From the NCBI RefSeq assembly GCF_008041935.1, contig NZ_VKAC01000001.1, positions 310,001-374,000 of the forward strand: a DNA stretch of 64,000 nt, written 5' to 3'. Position numbers and translations under genes: made by a program. The notes under the pieces are model-generated. The model was not told where the DNA came from, made no database searches, and saw only the letters and a program-made list of their open reading frames with translations. The DNA is from Quadrisphaera setariae. GTDB lineage: Bacteria > Actinomycetota > Actinomycetes > Actinomycetales > Quadrisphaeraceae. Shown one piece after another: positions 44,646-52,758 of the stretch; the stretch's first letter is position 1, and each line of letters starts with the position of its first letter.

Positions 44646-45075
44646 GCAGTCCCCCGCGAGCGGGAGGTGCCCCCAGAGCGACCTCGATGAGCGGGCACGT
44701 GTCCATGACCACGTCGAGGCCGGCGGCGGCGGCCCGGGCGGCGGCGTCCTCGTCGACCACGCCCAGCTGCAGCCACACCGCGCCCGCTCCGACCGCGATG
44801 GCGTCGTCCACCACCGCGCCTGCGCGGGAGCTGTTGACGAAGACGTCCACCACGTCGATGCGGCCGGGCACCTCGGCCAGGGTGCGGTAGCCGCGGGCGC
44901 CGTGGACCTCCTCGGCGCGCGGGTGCACCGGCACGACCGGGTGGCCCGTCCGCTGCAGCCCGGCGGCCACCCGGTGCGCGGCGCGGGCGGTGTTCTGGGA
45001 CAGCCCCACGACGGCCCAGCGACCGGGCGCGGTCAGGAGCCGGGCGATGACCTCGGGGTCGTTGCGGTGGGCCAC
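44638..45075 (-). CDS. CoA-binding protein (YccU type)
   Basis: A 145-residue Rossmann protein. RWAVVGLSQNTARAAHRVAA is the nucleotide/CoA loop, VVPVHPRAEEVHGARGYRTL follows, then VDVVDVFVNSSRAGAVVDDA and VWLQLGVVDEDAAARA, ending VVMDTCPLIEV. This is the single-domain CoA-binding family related to succinyl-CoA synthetase alpha; the cellular role is unknown. GTG 45075 lies six bases after TAGCGT (45082-45087, complement), leaderless type. Confidence 0.87.
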   Translation of the reverse strand: MAHRNDPEVIARLLTAPGRWAVVGLSQNTARAAHRVAAGLQRTGHPVVPVHPRAEEVHGARGYRTLAEVPGRIDVVDVFVNSSRAGAVVDDAIAVGAGAVWLQLGVVDEDAAARAAAAGLDVVMDTCPLIEVALGAPPARGGLRG

Positions 45076-45127
45076 GCGACGACGCTAGCCAGCCCCCGGC
45101 CGGCCCGGCGAGTCCAGGCCGCGTGCG

Positions 45128-45649
45128 TCAGCGGGCGGGGACGGTGCGCGGTGCGGGCACGGCCCGCCGCGACGGGACGCCGGCCGCGGCGGTCTCGGGA
45201 GCACCGGGGGAGGAAGCGGCGGGCGCGGCGGCGGTCGGTGGCACCAGCTGCGCGGCCGCCGTCGTCGTCGCCAGGGAGGCGAGGGCGGCGGCCTGCGCGG
45301 CAGCGGCGTCGGCAGCGGCGGCGCGGGCTGCGGCCTCGTCCAGGGCGAGGCGGCGGCTGAGCACCGTGACCTGGCGCTGCAGGTCGCGGGTGCGCAGGTA
45401 GGTCGTGACCATGAAGCCGAGGAAGGCGATGATCGTGGCGTAGAGCAGCAGGTCGGTGCCGCGTCCGACGCCCAGCAGCGACGCGGCCGACTGCCACGTC
45501 TGCGGGAAGAGCAGCGAGGCGATGGACAGGCACACGAAGCCGACCACGGCCACGCGCCGCATCGCCTGGTGGCGGGCGGTGGAGTGGCCGCGGACGAACA
45601 GCAGGGCCACCACGCCGATGCCCACCATCAGCAGAGCCTTGATCAGCAC
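45128..45649 (-). CDS. DUF2304 membrane protein, partner of the GT2 gene
   Basis: About 173 residues with three membrane helices (LIKALLMVGIGVVALLFVRG, VAVVGFVCLSIASLLFPQTW, LLLYATIIAFLGFMVTTYLR) followed by a coiled coil starting RTRDLQRQVTVLSRRLALDE and an unusual Ala-rich tail of about 65 residues. DUF2304 proteins accompany family 2 glycosyltransferases, probably as membrane partners. GTG 45649 is chosen because GGTGGAG lies just upstream and it gives the family's short N-terminus; GTG 45658 and 45685 are in frame. Confidence 0.75.
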   Translation of the reverse strand: MLIKALLMVGIGVVALLFVRGHSTARHQAMRRVAVVGFVCLSIASLLFPQTWQSAASLLGVGRGTDLLLYATIIAFLGFMVTTYLRTRDLQRQVTVLSRRLALDEAAARAAAADAAAAQAAALASLATTTAAAQLVPPTAAAPAASSPGAPETAAAGVPSRRAVPAPRTVPAR

Positions 45650-45754
45650 GCTCTCCACCTCGCCATCGTGCACGTCGCCGACCACCCAGCGTGGCGGTTC
45701 GCGATACTCAGAGCAACGGCGGCACCCGTGCGGGCGCCTCCCGTCCAGGACGGG

Positions 45755-46426
45755 TCACTTGAAGATGAGCTCGGTGACGATGTTCACCGAGTTCAGCACC
45801 GACTGCCCCTTCTTGACGGAGTAGTCCGTGTAAAGGATCTCCACGGGGTGCTCCACCCAGCGCCAGCCGCCGCGGCCGATCTGCTCGACGATCTCGCTGG
45901 CGTGCGCCATCCGGTTCTGCGTGATGTCCAGCGAGGCCGCCACCGCGCGCGTCATGGCGCGGAGCCCGTTGTGGGCGTCCGTCATGCGCACGCCCGTGGT
46001 GGCGTTGGAGTACACGATCCCGGCGCGGAGCACGGCCTTCTTCAGCGCCCCCACGCGCGTGCGCTCGTCGAGGAAGCGGCTGCCGATCACGACGTCGGCC
46101 TCGCCGGCCCGCAGCCGCTCGACCATGGCCAGGGCGTCGGCCACCTGGTGCTGGCCGTCGGCGTCGAAGGTCACCACGAAGCGGCAGCCGGGATCGGCCA
46201 GCGCCCACTCCAGGCCCGTCTGCAGGGCGGCGCCCTGCCCGAGGTTCACCGGGTGGCGGACCACGCGGGCCCCGGCGCGCTCGGCGACGTCGCCGCTGCC
46301 GTCGCGGCTGGCGTCGTCCACGCAGACCACGTGCGCGAAGCTGCGGCGCAGCCCCGCCACGACGTCACCGACGACAGCCGCCTCGTCGTACAGCGGCACG
46401 ACCACCCAGGCGTCCTCCACCAGCAC
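45755..46426 (-). CDS. Family 2 glycosyltransferase
   Basis: A 223-residue GT-A fold enzyme of the dolichyl-phosphate mannose synthase-like group. AWVVVPLYDEAAVVGDVVAG, VVCVDDASRDGSGDVAERAG, HPVNLGQGAALQTGLEWALA, the DxD motif in FVVTFDADGQHQ, and IGSRFLDE are the donor-binding blocks. No C-terminal membrane helices; the DUF2304 partner is encoded downstream (about 105 bases). GTG 46426 lies seven bases after TACCGT (46434-46439, complement). It probably loads a sugar onto polyprenyl phosphate for the envelope glycan genes next door. Confidence 0.87.
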   Translation of the reverse strand: MLVEDAWVVVPLYDEAAVVGDVVAGLRRSFAHVVCVDDASRDGSGDVAERAGARVVRHPVNLGQGAALQTGLEWALADPGCRFVVTFDADGQHQVADALAMVERLRAGEADVVIGSRFLDERTRVGALKKAVLRAGIVYSNATTGVRMTDAHNGLRAMTRAVAASLDITQNRMAHASEIVEQIGRGGWRWVEHPVEILYTDYSVKKGQSVLNSVNIVTELIFK

Positions 46427-46564
46427 GACGACGACGGTACGTGCGCGCGGGGTGGCTCCGCTGGCGTTCGCCGCGGCTCGTGGGCCGGTGCTGCGGGCGG
46501 GGACGGGCGCGCGATCCGGTTCGCGCGGGAAACCGGCACGTGGGCGACGTGGGAGGCTGGGCGC

Positions 46565-47863
46565 GTGGCGGCGAGCAGGACGACGGCGACGGGCGTGCGC
46601 CGAGGGTCCAACCTCCCGCGCGTCGGCGACTACAACCAGGTCGTGGTGCTCGAGGCGATCCGCCGGCACGCCACGGGCCTGTCGCGCGTCGAGGTGGCGG
46701 TGCTCACGGGCCTGTCGGCGCAGACGGTCTCGAACATCTGCCGCCGCCTGCTGGAGCAGGGCCTCGTCGAGGAGGCCGGCAAGCAGGGCGTGGGGCCGGG
46801 CAAGCCGCGGACGCTGCTGCGCCTGGCGCCGCAGGGCCGCTACGCCATCGGGGTGCACCTCGACCCGGCCGTCGTCACCGTCGTCGTCCTCGACCTCCTG
46901 GGCCACGTGGTGGCCCGCCGCGACCACCCGCTGCGGCCGGGCGCCGGTCCGGGGCAGGTGCTCGCCGACGTCGCCCGCGACGTCGAGGCGGTCATCGCCG
47001 ACTCCGGCGTGGACCGCGAGCGGATCGTCGGGCTCGGCGTCGCCGCGCCCGGTCCGGTGGACAGCGCGGCAGGCGCCGTGGTCCACCCGCCGAACCTGCC
47101 CGGGTGGGACCGCGTGGACGTGCGCGACCTGCTGGCGCACGCCACGGGCCTGCCGGTGGTGCTCGACAAGGACGTCGTGGCCGCCGCGGTGGGGGAGGTC
47201 TGGGCCGGGGGCGTGGGCGGCACCGGCAGCGCCGTCTTCTTCTACCTCGGCACCGGTGTCGGCACCGGCCTGGTGCTGCGCGGGGAGGTCTACCGCGGCG
47301 CCTCCGGCAACGCCGGGGAGGTCGGGCACCTGGTGACCGGCCGTGGCGGCGCGGAGTGCCCCTGCGGGCTCGCGGGGTGCCTCGGGGAGACCAGCGGCCC
47401 GCTGCACCTCGTGCGCGAGGCGGAGCGGCTCGGCGTCGGCCACTGGGACCTGGACGCCGGGGACGACCTGCTCGGGCAGCCCACCGCCGTGGCCGCCGAG
47501 CACCGGGCGTCGGTGGCGTCGGCGTTCGCCGAGGTGTGCGCGCTGGCCGACGCCGGGCACCCCCAGGCCCGCTCGCTCCTGGACGACCTGGCCAGCCGCA
47601 TGGCGAAGGCCGCCACCGACCTGGTGGACATGCTCGACGTGGAGCAGGTGGTCTTCGGCGGGCCGCTGTGGTCGCGGCTGGAGCGGACGTTCCTGCGCGT
47701 GGTGCCGCCGCTGGTGACCGGTGGCGCGGTCTCGCGGGCCATCCACCCGGTGGAGGTGCGCGGGACGCTGGTCGGTGCGGACGTGGCGGCCGTCGGCGCG
47801 GGCTGCCTGGTGCTGGAGGACGCGTTCAGCCCCCGGTCGGCCACCCTCCTGCTGGAGCACTGA
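46565..47863 (+). CDS. ROK-family transcriptional regulator
   Basis: A 432-residue ROK repressor with an N-terminal winged helix (residues 20-75, LEAIRRHATGLSRVEVAVLT, GLSAQTVSNICRRLLEQGLV) and a sugar-kinase fold. ATP-side and sugar blocks are VGLGVAAPGPVDSAAG, LDKDVVAAAVGEVWAGG, NAGEVGHLV and the zinc motif CPCGLAGCLGE. The kinase Asn-Asp pair is replaced by Lys-Asp, arguing for regulation and not sugar phosphorylation. The zinc motif has one extra residue before its Glu. GTG 46565 follows GGAGG at nine bases. It most likely senses a sugar and controls the transporter/mannosidase genes at 49360-57251. Confidence 0.87.
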   Translation: MAASRTTATGVRRGSNLPRVGDYNQVVVLEAIRRHATGLSRVEVAVLTGLSAQTVSNICRRLLEQGLVEEAGKQGVGPGKPRTLLRLAPQGRYAIGVHLDPAVVTVVVLDLLGHVVARRDHPLRPGAGPGQVLADVARDVEAVIADSGVDRERIVGLGVAAPGPVDSAAGAVVHPPNLPGWDRVDVRDLLAHATGLPVVLDKDVVAAAVGEVWAGGVGGTGSAVFFYLGTGVGTGLVLRGEVYRGASGNAGEVGHLVTGRGGAECPCGLAGCLGETSGPLHLVREAERLGVGHWDLDAGDDLLGQPTAVAAEHRASVASAFAEVCALADAGHPQARSLLDDLASRMAKAATDLVDMLDVEQVVFGGPLWSRLERTFLRVVPPLVTGGAVSRAIHPVEVRGTLVGADVAAVGAGCLVLEDAFSPRSATLLLEH

Positions 47864-47877
47864 CAGCGAAGGCACCG

Positions 47878-47940
47878 GATCTTGGCGATCGGTCGGCGTG
47901 CCGAGCGCCGCTGCGGCGGTCGATCGCCAAGATCTGCACG
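47878..47940. repeat. Palindromic element, left copy
   Basis: GATCTTGGCGATCG (47878-47891) pairs perfectly with 47921-47934 over a 29-base loop; the outer bases TGCACG extend to 47940. A mirrored copy lies at 48991-49053, so the pair encloses the AbiEi-like gene. Confidence 0.65.
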
Positions 47941-48010
47941 TCGTCCGCCCACAGGTGCTCCAGCGGCGGGGTCTGTCCACAGCCTCCAGCCCGACGGTGC
48001 CGTCTACGAC

Positions 48011-48982
48011 GTGCGAGCGGCCAGCCTGCGACGCGTGGAACTCCTCCTCGACCCCTCGCTCCCACCGCAGCTGACGCGGCTCGCCCTCTCCCAGCGGGGC
48101 GTGCTGACCACCGAGCAGCTGCTCGCCGCCGGCCTGACGCGCACGCGGATCCACGAGGTGGGGCGCCGTGACGGCTGGCGCACGCCGCTTCGGGGCACCC
48201 GCATGGTGGCGGTGCACACCGGCCGGGAAGCGTCCAGCGACCTGATGCGGGCCTGGAACCAGGCGGCCGCACTGGTGCTGCCGCACGCGGTGCTGGGCTT
48301 CGACAGCGCAGCCGTCGAGATGAGGCTGGTCGGGGTGCCTCGGTGCGACGGGGTGACGGTGGTCGTCCCTCCCGGCAAGGAGCTGCGCGCCCGGCCGGGG
48401 CTGCGCGTGCACGTGCGGCCGCTGCTGGCGAGCGAGGTGGCGACTCCCTCGGGCTTGCGCGCCACCGGGCTGGTGAGGACCCTCGCTGACCTGGTGCCGA
48501 GCGTTGACCGGCCCACCGGGCTGTCGGTGCTCGACGGAGCGCTGCGCCGACGCGCGAGGCGCTCCGACCTGGCGGCAGCGCGGGAGCTGGCGAGTGGCCG
48601 ATCCGGCTGGCGGGGCGTCGACGACCTGTGGGAGCTGGCCACCCCGGACGCGGATTCCCCCTTGGAGAGCCGGGTGCGCTCCAGGATGATCGACGGACAC
48701 CTGGCGCCCGACCGGTTGCAGCAGCGGCTGAGAGACGCAGCCGGGAGGGTCTTCGCCCGCCCGGACATGACCATCGACCGCGAGCGCCGGAGGCGCCCTG
48801 AGCGCGGACCCCTGTACGTGGAGGCGGACGGCCGAGGACCGCACGGCAGTCCGGAGGCCGCCTACCGGGATCGCGACAAGGCCAGCGAGGTGCTCGCCGA
48901 CGGCGCCGACGTGGAGCGCTTCACGTGGGACGACACCTTCGACCCGATGCGGATCCCGTGGAGGCTCCGCCGGGCGCTGTGA
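48011..48982 (+). CDS. AbiEi-antitoxin-like / Vsr-fold (DUF559-type) protein
   Basis: About 323 residues. The N-terminal winged helix is LTRLALSQRGVLTTEQLLAA with LTRTRIHEVGRRDGWRTPLR, as in AbiEi-type antitoxins of this actinobacterial family. The C-terminal 110 residues carry the Vsr/DUF559 nuclease-like pattern: LESRVRSRMIDG, ARPDMTIDRE, PLYVEADGRGPHGSPEAAYR, DRDKASEVLADGADVERFTW. The acidic E, D, E and the H fit a PD-(D/E)XK site. The start is uncertain: GTG 48011 or 48035, neither with a ribosome site. No toxin gene is adjacent. It is enclosed by mirrored palindromes and separates a regulator from its likely operon. Confidence 0.68.
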   Translation: MRAASLRRVELLLDPSLPPQLTRLALSQRGVLTTEQLLAAGLTRTRIHEVGRRDGWRTPLRGTRMVAVHTGREASSDLMRAWNQAAALVLPHAVLGFDSAAVEMRLVGVPRCDGVTVVVPPGKELRARPGLRVHVRPLLASEVATPSGLRATGLVRTLADLVPSVDRPTGLSVLDGALRRRARRSDLAAARELASGRSGWRGVDDLWELATPDADSPLESRVRSRMIDGHLAPDRLQQRLRDAAGRVFARPDMTIDRERRRRPERGPLYVEADGRGPHGSPEAAYRDRDKASEVLADGADVERFTWDDTFDPMRIPWRLRRAL

Positions 48983-48990
48983 CCAGCGGG

Positions 48991-49053
48991 CCGTGCAGAT
49001 CTTGTCGATCGGTCGTCTCTCGGTGCCTCAGCGGCCGATCGATCGCCAAGATC
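48991..49053. repeat. Palindromic element, right copy
   Basis: The sequence begins CCGTGCAGATCTTGTCGATCGG and ends CGATCGCCAAGATC. Read on the other strand it matches the left element at 47878-47940 at both ends, with a divergent centre of about 20 bases. Its own ends pair with one mismatch (T for G at 49005). Confidence 0.65.
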
Positions 49054-49276
49054 AGCAGACCTCGGGCGGCGGTGCGGGGGTCTGCAGGGAGGGGGACGCC
49101 ACTGGGTGGTGGAGGCGTGATCAGGTGGGGCTCGAGGGGCTGCTGAGGGGCGCGACGGGGCGTCGAGCAGGTGCTCCTCGGCGACTGGGCCGCAGGTGAA
49201 CAGGGGCTGGCGCGCTCGAACGCCGACCGTGCGGTCGGGGTCGTGTCACGGATGCGTCACGGCGGCGGGGTAGCCC

Positions 49277-49305
49277 TTGACAGGGATAACTCCATTTGAT
49301 GTAGA
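49277..49305 (+). promoter_or_regulatory. Sigma-70-type promoter of the mannoside ABC operon
   Basis: TTGACA (49277-49282), 17-base spacer, TGTAGA (49300-49305). It is the closest match to the housekeeping consensus seen in the window and lies in a locally AT-richer stretch, 54 bases before the start codon. Confidence 0.7.
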
Positions 49306-49316
49306 AACCTTCCAGT

Positions 49317-49338
49317 GACGAGTCGCGGATGACTCGTC
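49317..49338 (+). promoter_or_regulatory. Inverted repeat in the 5' leader (possible operator)
   Basis: GACGAGTC (49317-49324), six bases, then GACTCGTC (49331-49338): perfect 8-base arms just after the predicted transcription start, a position suited to repressor binding, perhaps by the ROK protein. Confidence 0.5.
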
Positions 49339-49359
49339 GAGTGAGCGAAGGGGCCACCC

Positions 49360-50727
49360 ATGCAGCGCAGGCGCATCGCAGGCATCGCCGCGGCAGCCGT
49401 CACCCTCTCCCTGGCGATGACCGCGTGCGGTTCGTCGGGCGGCAGCGGCAGCGGTGACGGCGACAGCAAGACCGTCACCGTCGTCTACCAGAAGACGGCG
49501 AGCTTCACGCAGCTCGACGACGTCCTCACCAAGGCCAAGGGCGAGTACGAGTCCGCCCACCCGGGCATGAAGGTCGAGCTGAAGCCGATCGAGTCCGAGG
49601 CCGACCAGTACTTCACCAAGCTCGCCCTGATGAACAAGTCCAAGGACACCGCTCCGGACGTCATCTACGAGGACAGCTTCCAGGTGCGCTCCGACGCCGC
49701 CGCCGGCTACCTCGCCCCGATGGACGAGCAGCTCAAGGGCTGGAGCGACTGGAGCCAGTTCGACGACACCGCCAAGCAGGCCGGCCTCGGCGACGACGGC
49801 AAGACCTACGGCGTGAGCATGGGCACCGACACCCGCGCCATCTACTACAACAAGACCCTCTTCGCGCAGGCCGGTCTGCCCACCGACTGGAAGCCGAAGA
49901 CCTGGGACGACGTGCTGACCGCCGCGCGCGCCGTCAAGGAGAAGGTGCCGGGAGTCATCCCGCTGAACATCTACGGCTCCAAGGCCGGCGGTGAGCAGAC
50001 CTCGATGCAGGGCTTCGAGATGCTGATGTACGGCACCAAGGACCCGCTGTACGACACCTCCAGCAAGAAGTGGCTGACCGGCTCGAAGGGCTTCGGCGAC
50101 TCCCTGGGCTTCTACAAGACGGTGTTCTCCGAGGGCCTCGGCCCGAGCCAGGACGTCGCGCTCGACTCGACCCTGGGCAGCCAGATCTCCACCACGCTCA
50201 TCCCGCAGGGCAAGGTCGCCATGGCGATCGACGGCTCGTGGCTGCCCGGCCAGTGGCTGAAGGGCGACAACGCCTGGCCGCAGTGGCAGGAGACGATGGG
50301 CTTCGCCCCCATGCCGACGCAGGACGGCTCCGCCCCCGGCTCCACCTCGATGTCCGGCGGCTGGCTGCTCTCCGTGGGCGCCAACGCCCCTGACAAGCAG
50401 GCCGCCTTCGACTTCGTCAGCACCGCGCTGAACAAGGAGAACGCCCTCAAGTACGGCACCGAGGCGTCGCAGATCGCCGTCCGCAAGGACGTCGCCACCG
50501 ACCCGGCGTACCTGTCGTACAACCCCTCCTTCGAGTTCTTCTCCTCGCTGGTGCCGGTGACGCACTTCCGCCCGGCCACCCCGGACTACTCGCAGATCTC
50601 GAGCAACATCCAGGTCGCCGTCGAGTCCGTGGTCACCGGCAGCTCCAGCCCGGCCGACGCCGCGAAGGCGTACGACGAGGCCCTCGTCGGGATCGTCGGC
50701 AAGGACAACACCCAGGCCGCGAGCTGA
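49360..50727 (+). CDS. Sugar ABC transporter solute-binding lipoprotein
   Basis: A 455-residue family 1 extracellular solute-binding protein. Residues 1-22 are a lipoprotein signal with lipobox LAMTAC, then a Gly/Ser/Asp linker. VTVVYQKTASFTQLDDVLTK begins the mature domain; APDVIYEDSFQVRSDAAAG, GKTYGVSMGTDTRAIYYNKT and the later GKVAMAIDGSWLPGQWL, STSMSGGWLLSVG are typical of maltose/oligosaccharide binders. ATG 49360 follows GAAGGGG. It is the first gene of an operon with two permeases, GH38 and an AGE enzyme, so mannosides are the likely cargo. Confidence 0.9.
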   Translation: MQRRRIAGIAAAAVTLSLAMTACGSSGGSGSGDGDSKTVTVVYQKTASFTQLDDVLTKAKGEYESAHPGMKVELKPIESEADQYFTKLALMNKSKDTAPDVIYEDSFQVRSDAAAGYLAPMDEQLKGWSDWSQFDDTAKQAGLGDDGKTYGVSMGTDTRAIYYNKTLFAQAGLPTDWKPKTWDDVLTAARAVKEKVPGVIPLNIYGSKAGGEQTSMQGFEMLMYGTKDPLYDTSSKKWLTGSKGFGDSLGFYKTVFSEGLGPSQDVALDSTLGSQISTTLIPQGKVAMAIDGSWLPGQWLKGDNAWPQWQETMGFAPMPTQDGSAPGSTSMSGGWLLSVGANAPDKQAAFDFVSTALNKENALKYGTEASQIAVRKDVATDPAYLSYNPSFEFFSSLVPVTHFRPATPDYSQISSNIQVAVESVVTGSSSPADAAKAYDEALVGIVGKDNTQAAS

Positions 50728-50729
50728 CC

Positions 50730-51674
50730 GTGTCCACCCTCGAGCTCGACAGCTCGGCGCCCCGGGGGAGCAGCGCTCCGCTGCGCCCCCGGGGCAGGGG
50801 CAAGGACGCCGCCCGCACCGCGGGCCGCCTCCTGCCGCTGACGCCGGCCATCGCCCTGATGGGCGTGTTCCTCGCAGGGCCCATCGGCTACGCGCTGTAC
50901 GGGTCCCTCACCAACGCGACGCTGTCGGGCTACCGGGCGGTCAACCCCGACTTCGTCGGGATCGACAACTACACGCGGCTGCTGTCCAGCGGCGCGTTCT
51001 GGCAGTCGGCCCTGCTGACCCTGGTCTTCGTGCTCACCTCGGCGGTGATCGGCCAGAACGCGCTGGGCATGTTCCTCGCGGTGCTCATCGAGAAGGCGCC
51101 CAAGCCCGTCAGCGGCGTCGTCGGCGCCCTCGTGGTGGGCGCCTGGGTGATGCCGGAGATCGTGGCCGCCTTCGCGCTCTACGCGTTCTTCTCCACCAAC
51201 GGCACCCTCAACGCGGTGCTGCAGCTCTTCGGCGGGAGCAGCGTCACCTGGCTCATCAGCTTCCCGCTGCTGGCCGTCATCCTCGCCAACATCTGGCGCG
51301 GCACCGCGTTCTCGATGATGGTCTACGGCGCCGCTCTCGCGGAGGTCCCGCCGGAGGTCCACGAGGCCGCGCAGATCGACGGCGCGGGCCCGCTCCAGCG
51401 CTTCTTCCGCATCACCCTGCCGATGGTCCGCCGGGCCGTCGCCACCAACATGATGCTCGTCACCCTGCAGACCCTCGGCGTGTTCACCCTGATCTGGGTC
51501 ATGACCGCCGGGGGTCCGGGCACCCGCAGCACCACGCTCCCGCTGCTGGCCTTCCAGGAGGCCTTCAAGCTCTCCCAGGTCGGCTACGGCACGGCCATCG
51601 CCACCGTCACGCTCATGGTCGGAGCGATCTTCGCGGTGGTCTACGTGAAGGTCCTCAAGCCGGAGGTCGACTGA
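50730..51674 (+). CDS. Sugar ABC permease 1 (MalF type)
   Basis: A 314-residue permease with six helices; the first is LTPAIALMGVFLAGPIGYAL after a polar 35-residue lead. The ATPase-contact EAA loop is EVHEAAQIDGAGPLQRFFRI then TLPMVRR. It starts at GTG 50730, two bases after the binding-protein stop, and ends overlapping the second permease (TGATG). Confidence 0.9.
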   Translation: MSTLELDSSAPRGSSAPLRPRGRGKDAARTAGRLLPLTPAIALMGVFLAGPIGYALYGSLTNATLSGYRAVNPDFVGIDNYTRLLSSGAFWQSALLTLVFVLTSAVIGQNALGMFLAVLIEKAPKPVSGVVGALVVGAWVMPEIVAAFALYAFFSTNGTLNAVLQLFGGSSVTWLISFPLLAVILANIWRGTAFSMMVYGAALAEVPPEVHEAAQIDGAGPLQRFFRITLPMVRRAVATNMMLVTLQTLGVFTLIWVMTAGGPGTRSTTLPLLAFQEAFKLSQVGYGTAIATVTLMVGAIFAVVYVKVLKPEVD

Positions 51675-52621
51675 TGACCACCCCCACCAGCGCCCCCGCG
51701 GGCGCCCCCTCCGGCCCGGTCTCGCCGCAGTCGCCGGTCCCGGCCGGCGTGCCCGGCCGCCCGGCCCGCAGGAGCCGCGGCGCCGCGATGGCCCTGGCCT
51801 CGCCCCGCAAGCGGGGCACGGCGATCGCCGCGAGCATCGCGCTCGTCGTCGTGGGCGTCACGTTCTTCGTCCCGCTGGCGTGGATCGTCCTGGCGTCGGT
51901 GGACCCGGCGGCGACCGTCGCCATCGGCATCCCGAGCAGCCTGACGCTCGACAACTTCACCACCGTGCTCACGCCCGACCTGACGTTCGTGCCGCTGTGG
52001 AACTCCCTCGTCGTCTCCGGCGGCACGGCACTGGTGACGGTGCTCATCGCCACCCTCGCGGCGTACCCGCTGAGCCGGTACCAGATGCGGTGGAACAAGT
52101 CGTTCCTCTACACGGTGCTGTTCGCCAGCTGCCTGCCGATCACCGCGGTCATGGTGCCGGTGTACGCGCTGTTCGTGGCCCTCGGGCTGCTGGACTCGCT
52201 GCCGGGCACGGTGATGTTCCTCGCCGCCACGAGCCTGCCGATGGCCATCTGGATGATGAAGAACTTCGTCGACAGCGTGCCGATCTCCCTCGAGGAGGCC
52301 GCGTGGGTGGACGGCGCCAGCGCCATGCAGGCCCTGTTCCGCGTGGTGGTGCCGCTCATGCGCCCGGGCATCTCCGTGGTCTTCATCTTCGTGTTCACCC
52401 AGGCGTGGGGGAACTTCTTCGTCCCCTTCGTGCTGCTGCTCGACCCCGACAAGCAGCCCGCCGCCGTGAGCATCTACAACTTCTTCGGCGTGAACGGCGC
52501 CATCGCCTACGGGCAGCTGGCCGCCTTCTCCGTGCTCTACACGCTGCCCGTGCTGTTCCTGTACCTGCTGGTGCAGCGCCTCTCCGGCGGCTTCGCCCTC
52601 GCCGGCGGCGTCAAGGGCTGA
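51674..52621 (+). CDS. Sugar ABC permease 2 (MalG type)
   Basis: A 315-residue permease with an N-terminal Pro/Arg-rich lead of about 45 residues and six helices. The EAA loop is ISLEEAAWVDGASAMQALFR followed by VVVPLMRPG. The ATG overlaps the previous stop by one base. No ATPase gene follows; a shared MsiK-type ATPase encoded elsewhere is expected in actinobacteria. A hairpin follows at 52650. Confidence 0.9.
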   Translation: MTTPTSAPAGAPSGPVSPQSPVPAGVPGRPARRSRGAAMALASPRKRGTAIAASIALVVVGVTFFVPLAWIVLASVDPAATVAIGIPSSLTLDNFTTVLTPDLTFVPLWNSLVVSGGTALVTVLIATLAAYPLSRYQMRWNKSFLYTVLFASCLPITAVMVPVYALFVALGLLDSLPGTVMFLAATSLPMAIWMMKNFVDSVPISLEEAAWVDGASAMQALFRVVVPLMRPGISVVFIFVFTQAWGNFFVPFVLLLDPDKQPAAVSIYNFFGVNGAIAYGQLAAFSVLYTLPVLFLYLLVQRLSGGFALAGGVKG

Positions 52622-52649
52622 GAGCCCTGGGCTGACGCCCCCCTGAACC

Positions 52650-52692
52650 GCGCACGACCGGCCGCGCCCCCCCCTGACGGCCGGTCGTGCGC
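52650..52692 (+). terminator. Hairpin between the permease and mannosidase genes
   Basis: GCGCACGACCGGCCG (52650-52664) pairs perfectly with 52678-52692 around a 13-base C-rich loop. As the mannosidase gene follows in the same direction, it may be a partial terminator that sets a transporter-to-enzyme ratio. Confidence 0.7.
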
Positions 52693-52758
52693 GCTCCACC
52701 CAGCTCCGCGAAGACCCGGCGGAGCGCACCTGATCCTCACCACCAGGAAGGCACCACC

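Larger units (their letters stand above)
48983..49359. other. 377-base region upstream of the sugar ABC operon
   Basis: It contains the right palindromic element (48991-49053), then about 200 bases without recognisable gene, then the strong promoter at 49277-49305 and an inverted repeat at 49317-49338. Confidence 0.5.

Noticed and set aside
46565-47863. ROK sugar kinase
   Set aside because: The N-terminal winged helix and loss of the catalytic Asn-Asp pair point to a regulator.
45755-48844. Open frame of over 1000 codons on the minus strand
   Set aside because: Only its last 224 codons (GT2) show motifs. The rest lies opposite the ROK and AbiEi-like genes and has shadow composition.
48011-48982. 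Complete AbiE toxin-antitoxin pair
   Set aside because: No AbiEii-type nucleotidyltransferase toxin lies on either side.
47864-49053. Classical insertion sequence around the AbiEi-like gene
   Set aside because: Mirrored palindromes are present, but there is no transposase and no target-site duplication, so only a repeat-flanked gene is reported.
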